DNA from: Cryptomeria japonica
Lineage: Eukaryota > Streptophyta > Pinopsida > Cupressales > Cupressaceae
DNA length: 64,000 nt
Direction of reading: 5' to 3'
Assembly: GCF_030272615.1 (NCBI RefSeq)
Contig: NC_081406.1
Span: forward strand, 118,455,847-118,519,846
The stretch's first letter is position 1; every line of letters begins with the position of its first letter. Made by a program: the position numbers and the translations under genes. Below the pieces are notes generated by a model that worked only from the letters and a program-made list of their open reading frames with translations, did not search any database and was not told the origin of the DNA. Shown piece after piece: positions 56,503 to 64,000 of this stretch.

Positions 56503-56898
56503 AAAAAATACCTTTCTAACGTGAAATTAGGGCTTCCTGATTCTACTTTACTTCGCTCTTTGTCAGATGCCAAATCATTGATTTGAGTTGTCCACTACCG
56601 CTTGCAAACTATATTTGAATCTCTTTCAAAGCTCTCCAATTTCTCTAAATCTAAGCTCAAAATGCCTTTTCTTCACTCGAAAACAGATAGTGAGAAATGA
56701 TTTGAAAATGCATTTATACATGTCTCTCACCTACCATAATTAATGCTCCTATATTAGTGTGTAAACCCTAATTTGCCTTTTTACCATTTTCGATCTTCTG
56801 CCAAGTGACAGGTGTAGCATACCAGTTAAGGTCTTTTACTGGTGTTAACTAGGGGTTCGAAAGCATTTTTCCATTTGCTCCCCCTAAGCCTTTGAGGC
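56503..56898 (-). other. Element C spacer between ORF1 and ORF2
   Basis: About 400 bp with no supported ORF. It may hold a splice acceptor or an internal start region for ORF2; nothing decisive is visible. Confidence 0.5.
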
Positions 56899-58175
56899 TT
56901 AGTTTGCCGGTTCCGATATTTCCACACTAGGTGCAGAAACCGGTTCCTCCTCCAATAATATTGGTTTCTTCTTCCATGTTTTCTTCATGTCTCCTTGAAC
57001 TTTTTCAACATCTATTTCTCCTTCCTGAGTGACCAGTATATCATCAGATATACTTTTTTTGCTTCTACAGAATCTTGCAATGTGACCCAGTTTGTTGCAG
57101 TGATAGCAAACAAGTCCAGGTGCTCTCCAAGGTCCATTGTATATGTTTCCATTCTTCCTTCTACATGTTGCAGTAGTGTGACCATGACCATGATAGATCA
57201 TACAACTTTCTCTCCATCCATTTGCCGCTTGATGACCACTGCTTCTTGACTGATGATTGAAGACATTAAATCGGTTGTGGTTCTGGTTCATAAAAGATTC
57301 GAGACTAGTTCCTTGGGTCCTCTGAGGATATCTTCCAGTGTTATCCATTACAGACCTGCATTCAAATGCTCTATGCCCAAACTTGTTGCATGCATAACAA
57401 TGACCATTGAACTTATTGGATCTAGGTACATTGTTGATAAAATAAGGAAAATTATTGTAGGCTTTGCTCCTACATACATTGGTAGTGTGTCCTTCTTTAA
57501 GACAGTTAAAGCAAACAGGTTTGAATTTTTGCTTACCTTTTCCTTTGAGTGTCAGTTGCTTCTTTAATGGTTCAGCATTTGTTCTTGAGGATTCTCCTTC
57601 CTCATGTCCAGAGAAACCAAGACCATTGGTATTCTTTGCTGATCTAGATGACTCAAGCTTTTGCTCTAGCCTGACTGTACTTTTGCCAAACTTAGCAAGT
57701 ATTTCCTTTGACTCAACGAGTTCTTTGGAAATAGCAGTGTTTGTCTCCATAAGACTTGCATTTTCAGAGATGGCAACGTTCAGTTCTCCTTTCATGTCTT
57801 CTTTTTCCATTCTACTCTCATGGAGGCGAGCAGTTAGTGCACTAATCTCATGTTTCAACTTGGAGATCTCATGATCTCTGTCTTTTACTAGATCTTCAGC
57901 TTTTCTCTGGTTCTCAAGCTCTTGGCTAAACCAAATAGTCAGTCCTTCCAACTCCTTTCTCAATTGGAGTTTGAATCATTCAGCTTATTCACTTCAGCAA
58001 TCATAGCTTCCATGTTAGCTTCATCTTCAGAACTACTTTCAGATAGTTCCATCAGCCTCTCTGCATGTTCTCTTCTTTTTGCTTGAAATGCCTTGTATTT
58101 GACCATAAGATCATCATAGGCTTGCTCAGACTTAGTGAGCCATTGAGTAAGTTCCCTCAAGGTGTATTCCCCCAT
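56899..58175 (-). pseudogene. Element C ORF1: coiled coil plus four CCHC knuckles
   Basis: It starts at the ATG at 58175. The first 70 codons end at a TGA (57960), and the next frame (57963-56899, 354 codons) overlaps it, so one frameshift near 57965 separates them. The order is Ser/Glu-rich linker, long coiled coil (57950-57650), basic stretch, then CFNCLKEGHTTNVC, CYACNKFGHRAFEC, CMIYHGHGHTTATC (one Cys lost) and CYHCNKLGHIARFC. The tail is Glu/Pro-rich. Same plan as A and B; no copia UBN2 Gag core. Probably an RNA-binding particle protein. Confidence 0.8.
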
Positions 58176-58210
58176 ATCTCTTTCCAAGTGGTTAAACTTA
58201 TAGAAAGGTT

Positions 58211-58225
58211 GGCTCTGATACCAAT
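58211..58225 (-). promoter_or_regulatory. Element C primer-binding site
   Basis: On the minus strand ATTGGTATCAGAGCC directly after the LTR, a perfect Met-initiator tRNA site. Confidence 0.88.
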
Positions 58226-59402
58226 TGATGAATACTAAGAGGGGGGGGGTGAATTAGTATGCCAAGAATCTTTGCACTAAAACACTTACATAGTCTAAAG
58301 ATAAACCGGTAAAGCAGTCTGACAATCAAACCGGTTATCACACATACAAACCAACATGCAAATAAAACATTCACTTACAAAAGCAATACAACCATAACAC
58401 AAGATATTTGACATGGAAACCCAACCGGGAAAAAACACAGTGAGATGAAACTCACAAGTCACTATCTGCAGAATAGAAACCAGACTAGTTAACGTCAGAC
58501 CAGTTAAGGTCTTACAATGTTCTTCACCAAAATAGATCCTATTAGGAATCTCAATCTCTATTAGGAGATAAGTCTGATTAAAGACTACCTTGTTAGAGGA
58601 TTTTAGATTCACATATGTGAACCACCTTGTTAGAGGATTTTACAAAGGCTTTGAGGCCTACCCGGTTAAGGGCTACTGACTTGTTAAAGATGTGAGTAAT
58701 CAACAAGTGTTTGATCTATCTAGTAGCACAAATTGCTTGGTTAGATCTAGTATTGCTCACAGCTAATGCATTCAGCATTACTTCAATCTCCTCTATCTCT
58801 CTCTTAGTTACAACTTGATCTTCTCTGATAAGATCACTCTCCACTTCCACCTTAAACCGTAGCTCAACATAAACCCTATTCGCAACTTCTTCAACAACTA
58901 AAAAAAAACTAGACATGATGTCCTTTTAAAGGAATCTGATTTCATGTCGGTCCAATAGGATGACATTACAATTTCCTAGGTTCAGTGAATCTAGACATAC
59001 TCAGTAACACGACACAAGAATCACCATTAATGTGTCGGCACCGTCAAACAATCAGTGGATTGGTAACTCATCACAAAATGTTGGTTGGTAACTCATCACA
59101 GAGTATTACCAGTTTATACAAAATGCCAGTTGCCGGTTTGACAAAAATGAAGAGTGTTAAGAATGTGTTGTGCCACTTTGCTTCCTTGTATCACTTGTGA
59201 TCTGCGAACCGCTTGGGGTCGACATGCTGCTTCAGACCGAGAAACACATTCTACAAAATCACTACTAGTCTAAAGACTAGAATACAACGTACCGGTTGGA
59301 ACAAATACCGGTTGAGCATGAGCTCATACATATAAAGGAGATCTCAATACAAGTGTGTATCCATCAATGACAATCACAACATAAACATCAAAAATGCCAA
59401 TA
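58226..59402 (-). repeat. Element C 5' LTR
   Basis: 1177 bp, partner of 51710-52860. It has a short local duplication around TTGGTAACTCATCACA (59058 and 59084) that the other LTR lacks. It ends AATA (CA decayed) before GACTT. Confidence 0.93.
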
Positions 59403-61214
59403 GACTTCAGTTGACTATTCAGTGCAACATTATTGTTATATATGATTCAGACTTTATGCGATGTTATTTCATGCTTTAACTGGATTTGTGGTGTATGCTT
59501 TCATGCAGTATCTTAGTGCTTGTGATTAATATTATTTTTATGGATCATTATCATGGACTGACACTATTACCTTGTATGATGTGTGTTTGCAAGTGTATGG
59601 GATGCGAGGAGATGATTATCCTTCACTCACTCCGGTGAGACAGGGAACGTCACAATTCTCCTTCAGTGGTGTGTTTATCGTGTTTGTTTATATATTTGTC
59701 TATATGCATGCGTGATTCGTTGATGCAAGACATTGCAAGTACAAGTATCGAGTAAGTACGGGGTATTGACTCCACCTAGTTTCATAGGTTTGAGCGTGCC
59801 TTATATGTCTAATGGGAGTGGAGGATAAAGTTATTAGAGCCTAGCTTGACCCGTAGTCACACTCTTGTGAGTCTTTTTAGTCGGTCATATTTTTGTTGAC
59901 CGGTATGCGAGTCAGAGTGCTTTAGTATTTTCATCTTGTGAGTCGTCGTTTGATCATTCCTCGTTTTGCATGCTTTTGATTATTTGAATAGTCATTTAAT
60001 TGAGTGAATGATGCTATTTTTGTGTTGCCGTAATTAGATAATTATTATACTCTTGAGATTATTGATTTAATTAAATTAATGAGTTGCTAGAATTAAATGG
60101 TGAAATTGGCTTATTTTATTGTGTTTAGTGGTATTAAATATTGTGAAAAGAAAATAAATAATTCCTTAGCCATTTAAATGTTAAGTGCTTATGTAGAAAG
60201 AAAGTATTATGAAAATAAAAAATAAATAAATAAAAGATTTTCCCTTTTACCTTTCCATTTGACTTTTGTATTTTATTTTTGTTGAAAAAAGCATTGTTTA
60301 TGGAAAAAGGGTAAATCTCATTGCTTTTACTTTTTAAATAGTTTATTCTGATTGGTGGAGAAAACTTTTAACCTAGAAAGTTTAGGTTGAAATACATTTT
60401 TCCCATATATTCTCGGGAGTTCACGGGGAAGGGAGGAATAATTTTGAATGAGAAATTTGGAAAACCATTTTGGAAGAGGAGCTGGAGTTGGATTGGGTTT
60501 GCAAGATTGGGATTTTTCCATGAATTTGCTTGCTGGTTTTCTTGAAGGTTGGATAATCCCTTCTTGTGTTTCAATTTAATTTTTAATGTTTTAGTTGCTT
60601 CCTATGTGTTGGAAAAATGTAAATCTCTTTGTAAATTCTTTTTGAATGATTGGAATGAAAGAAAGAGTGTTGGTTATTGATGATTTTGTTGAATTCATAT
60701 CAAATGTTTGCATATGGGAAGGAAATGGTTCATCTTCCTATTTGTTGGTTATTATTTTCTCTTACAAAATCAAGTTCTTGAATTATCTCTTCTATTTTTT
60801 ATAATAAGGAATAGATTTAGTTTGTTGTGTGTTTTCTAGTATCTATTTGCCCAAGATTTGGGGCTTATGTTGGCAAAATTGGTTATTTTCCCTTGCAAGA
60901 TGCAAGGAAGTCTTCCTGTGTAATAGAAGTGAAGAAATTTATTATAATCCTTCTCCTATCTTTTAAAATTCTTCTTATGTTGCCCAATATCCTTATAAGT
61001 GAGTCTCTCGTTTGTTATTATTCACCATTTACCTTATTGGTAAATATCCTTTCTCATTTTTGGATTCTAGCATTGTGTGTGTGTAACCCATGAAATAACA
61101 GGGGATGATTTAGTGCATTTTAAATTGTTTAAGAGAAGGAAATTTATTATTAAATTAGTTAAACCTTGCCCATGTGGCAAGCTAGTCCCACCACATGGGA
61201 CAGTAGTTGATTGA

Positions 61215-61440
61215 TACCACGGTAGCTGTACTACTAGTCGGTAGTGACTGCTACACGGGTAGCAGCACTATCGGTGGGTAGTAGCACTACCGATCAATAG
61301 GACTGCTACCAGCCGCTAGTGGCTGCTATTGGCAGTAGCAACACTACAGGCGGTAGTGCCTGCTACCAGCAGTAGCAGCACTACCAATGAGTAGTGTCTG
61401 CTAATACCGGCAGGAGCACTACCATGGGTAGGGCCATGGC
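61215..61440. repeat. GTAGTGCTGCTAC-type hairpin minisatellite
   Basis: Many imperfect copies of GGTAGTG and CACTACC plus GTAGCAG and CTGCTAC on both orientations, for example ATCGGT...ACCGAT near 61270-61293. The region is locally GC-rich inside an AT-rich LTR. Confidence 0.7.
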
Positions 61441-62262
61441 CCACCATGTGTCATTCACCCTCACGGTACATTTCAATGTGTCATTTATTTTGTTTTTATT
61501 AAATCTTATGAAATTTGTAAAGGTCAGTTTAAATGTTATGATAAATGGTAATTTATAATTTGATTTTTTTTATGTTGGTTTTTAATATTTATTTAATAGA
61601 TTTATCTATTGAAAATCAAGGCTTGGGATTTTAATTCAAATTGTTAAATTGGAGTTTAATTTTGGAAATAGATTATATGTTTATTATAATTCATATTTTT
61701 ATTTAGTTAAATAATTAATGTGGATTTTATTCTATTTTCGAATATTGAATTAGAGATTATATAGAAATGAATGTCGTTTCTGAATGATGCATTAAATGAA
61801 GGGTGTTTCTATTTACTTTTCAATCATTGATTTTGCAAGTGTTAGATGTTGATTTTCTCAAAGATCGTCTGAGTGTGGACATAGTGAAATTATCTTTCCT
61901 TGCAAATAGTAATATTTGTGGCTGTTTCTCATCTTTGATTTAGTCATCCTATTGTGGCGCATTTGGTATCTTTTGATCAAGTGATGTATGATGACCTTGT
62001 TGTCTTAACCATGTACTTTTTTTCCTTATGGTTAACCAAGAGTTAGTATGTCCTTGTTTGACCACTTGTTTTTAGATAGTGGTCTTATGGTTGTTTATTT
62101 GCCATAGGGTCCTCATGGAGTGACCATGTTTTCTAGTGTCCTTTGAGAGATGGCTTTCGAGTGGGGGCTATGCCCAAAGTAGATGGCAGGATAACCCCTC
62201 AAAGGTCAGTTAATAAGTGATAACCTAATAATTGATTAGGACGTGGGTAGTTTATAACATTA

Positions 62263-62270
62263 TATAAAAT
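62263..62270 (+). promoter_or_regulatory. Probable TATA box of gypsy-3 LTR
   Basis: TATATAAA followed by ATATTGTACC, about 1 kb before the LTR end. Position fits a U3/R border; not proven. Confidence 0.45.
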
Positions 62271-63285
62271 ATTGTACCCCATGCATGGTTGAGTGCTTGT
62301 ACAGGCTCAAAATGTAGTGGGAAAGCCTAGAACGGAAAACCTACCACCTTGTCTTCACAAAGGGTTGGTAGGGTCCGCATTAAACTTAGATGGAGCCGGA
62401 AGTTTGGGAAAGGTTACAAAGATAACCTAGGATGGGGGCTAGGACCTATGGAGGTCTGCCGTGGTAACCATCATAAGCTATGTGATGACACTCTCTCTTT
62501 AGGGTCACTTGTGTATTGTGGTGTTGAGTCACTTGTGTATTGTGATGTTGAGTCACCTAGAATACTATGGAGTCGTATTGTCCTATCATGGAGTCATTTG
62601 TTCTATCGTCCATGTCTTTCTTATTGCTTGCTTGAGGTTCCTCTGCTATCTCCTAGCATGGTGGGGTGATTCCATTTTGGAGATTACATGGTCGGGTGGT
62701 AGTGCCACTTCCCATCGGATGTTCTTGTTCATAGCTTCATGCAAGGATTGGCTTCGCAGGTGTTCCTATTGTTCATGGCTCATGCTCTATCTCATGTTGG
62801 AGATTTCTATTCTTTGGAGACCTATGTAGTCATTTGTATTATTGAACTTATGTAACCTTGTAATTTGGTTAAGTTGTTAACTCTGAATGTATTACGGGAA
62901 GCCATGTGTTTATGGTTAATGTAATCTTGAGATTTGGATGTTATTTAACAACTTTCTATATGATTGGTGTAAATTCTTTATTGAAGAGAATTCTATTGTA
63001 TCTTTTCAATATTTTAATGGAGTAATCTATTATTGCATATGCATTATGATGTTGTATGAGTTATTGATGGTTAATTGGATTAATCTTTATTGTGGAATTT
63101 AAGTTTTAGTTTTATTCTTCATTGGTAACCCTTAAGGAATTCTAGTGTAAGTCTTATGCTTGTGTTATTATAGTGAAAGGTTGTAATTAATGCACTTTAT
63201 GTGATTACAATTTTAAAAAAAAATTAAATTTTATTTCACCCTTAGTTGTGGTTATTTCTTTGGGGGTTCCTAGCAGGGCATTACA

Positions 63286-63301
63286 TTTGGTATCAAAGCC
63301 C
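63286..63301 (+). promoter_or_regulatory. Gypsy-3 primer-binding site
   Basis: TTTGGTATCAAAGCCC follows GGCATTACA. Many plant chromoviruses have TTTGGTATCAGAGC here, a Met-initiator tRNA site; one base differs. Confidence 0.75.
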
Positions 63302-63438
63302 ATGTTTCAACACTAGGTACTCTGGTTTTGTAGTGAGCCCATCCAGCTTAATCTTTGGTGTAAGTCTTAGAGTTTGTTCTTTCCATGTCATTATCCTTGT
63401 CATAGATCTGAACCCTTTTTCTCTTGTGTAGTGTTAGG

Positions 63439-64000
63439 TCATGAATAGGAGAGCCAAGGGTAGTAGTCATGTTGGTGGCTGCAATAGGGGCAGAGGTGGG
63501 GGATGAGGTCAAGATTCTAACTGTCATAGTCCTTCACCACCACCCACTCATGCAAGTGTGGATTAGGATCAGTCTATTCATCAGGATGAACAACATTCAG
63601 GAGAGCAGTTTTGCAAAAGACAAGAGTTGTGATAGATGTTTCAAGAGGTTGTAGCTAGATTAGGCCCCAAATCTGATGTTGGTCAACCCCTCTATGCTCA
63701 GGTTGAGGACTCACATCAACAAATTCTAGAGGAGAGAGAGAGAGAGAGAGGCCTCCTAGAAGGAGAGAGTTCCCAGTTGACCAAGACCCAGCTACCATGG
63801 GTCACATGAGGGACTTGATGAGGTCTAATCCTCCTTTCTTTGACGGTAAAGGTACCGGTCTCAAGGCAGAGACCTAGCTTATCAGTTTAGATTAGTGTTT
63901 TTCTATGTATTCGTATGGTAGCAACACCAAGGCAAGATGTGCTATCATGCGTCTCAAGGGTTTTGCATCTATCTAGTAGCAATTAGAGGAGGAGAAGATC
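63439..64000 (+). pseudogene. Gypsy-3 Gag, N-terminal part (runs off window)
   Basis: It starts at the ATG at 63439 with an Arg/Gly-rich head (MNRRAKGSSHVGGCNRGRGG) and has several stops. From about 63830 the phrase PPFFDGKGTGLKAET and then CFSMYSYGSNTKARCAIMRL marks a Ty3/gypsy Gag core. A GA-dinucleotide run at 63732-63750 probably changed the frame. A TAG replaces the expected Trp in the AE-W-L position. Confidence 0.65.

Larger units (their letters stand above)
51710..59402 (-). mobile_element. Element C: pol-less copia-like LTR element (most complete copy)
   Basis: LTRs 58226-59402 (5') and 51710-52860 (3'), 7.69 kb, perfect GACTT duplication at 51705-51709 and 59403-59407. A Met-type primer site lies at 58211-58225 and a polypurine tract at 52861-52876. 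It encodes ORF1 (coiled coil, four CCHC knuckles) and a long ORF2 in one frame for about 900 codons with few stops. No protease, RT or integrase. Best template for reconstructing the family layout. Confidence 0.93.
59403..63285 (+). repeat. Gypsy-3 5' LTR, main part
   Basis: With 51662-51709 this makes a roughly 3.9-kb LTR. A TATA-like TATATAAA lies at 62263-62270. It holds a GC-rich hairpin array at 61215-61440. Several ORFs of 60-106 codons occur but none shows a motif, and they are not called. It ends GGCATTACA. Confidence 0.75.
51662..64000 (+). mobile_element. Gypsy-3: Ty3/gypsy element with very long LTR, split by element C
   Basis: It starts TGTAGTACCCCTCC at 51662, is interrupted at 51710 by element C, resumes at 59408 after one copy of the GACTT duplication, and its LTR ends GGCATTACA at 63285. 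A Met-type primer site and a Gag follow. The 3' half is outside the window. LTR architecture and primer phrase suit Del/Tekay-type chromoviruses; no chromodomain region is available to confirm. Confidence 0.75.

Noticed and set aside
57960-57970. Possible programmed frameshift between the two ORF1 frames of element C
   Set aside because: The overlap exists, but there is no slippery heptamer or visible pseudoknot, and B has the same region in one frame. A simple indel is more likely.
59403-63285. Several ORFs of 60-106 codons in the gypsy-3 LTR
   Set aside because: Random length for AT-rich DNA; no domain, no conservation evidence.
1-64000. CRISPR arrays, tRNA or rRNA genes, telomere repeats, host genes
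   Set aside because: No regular spacer-repeat arrays, no tRNA-like or rRNA-like stretch and no recognisable host protein were seen; direct repeats present are transposon-internal satellites.

Overview
This window looks like a repeat-rich stretch of a large, heavily methylated plant nuclear genome. I see no convincing host gene, no tRNA or rRNA and no CRISPR array. Nearly all of it is transposable elements inserted into one another, many still bounded by target-site duplications (TSDs). The very long LTRs, deep nesting and widespread C-to-T stop codons fit a giant seed-plant genome. A gymnosperm is my best guess, but the sequence alone does not prove it.

Layout. A minus-strand, copia-like, pol-less element (element A) runs from before base 1 to 48441. 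Three other elements sit inside it: a plus-strand Ty3/gypsy element carrying only gag-protease (gypsy-2, 2504-9949, TSD ACTAT); a 13.25-kb two-gene DNA transposon (11464-24717, terminal inverted repeats, TSD ATCT); and an autonomous-type Ty1/copia element (copia-1, 27048-47725) inserted in A's own LTR. Copia-1 is itself interrupted twice in pol: by a second pol-less element (B, 31647-35894, TSD TAAAG) and by a full gypsy element (gypsy-1, 36491-46041, TSD TTCAG/TTCAA). From 48442 to 51661 lie old copia debris and unassigned AT-rich DNA. A third gypsy element (gypsy-3) begins at 51662. Its roughly 3.9-kb 5' LTR is split by a third pol-less element (C, minus strand, 51710-59402, TSD GACTT), and its gag runs off the right edge.

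How the pieces work together. A, B and C share a plan unlike ordinary copia: LTR, Met-tRNA primer site, a coiled-coil protein with four CCHC zinc knuckles (ORF1), a second region (ORF2), two copia-type polypurine tracts and an LTR. In A and C, ORF2 is a roughly 1080-codon charged protein of unknown function, of almost equal length in both; B keeps only a shorter second ORF. None has protease, reverse transcriptase or integrase. Their primer-binding site, polypurine context and U5 block match copia-1, so copia-1 relatives probably mobilised them. The DNA transposon pairs a DDE-like transposase gene (plus strand) with a ten-exon accessory gene (minus strand). It also carries arrays of near-palindromic GCGTACGC boxes at about 29-bp spacing. 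Its reading frames are broken only by stops explicable as C-to-T changes of CGA, CAG or CAA. These two systems, the pol-less copia parasites and the two-gene transposon, are the parts most likely to be undescribed.
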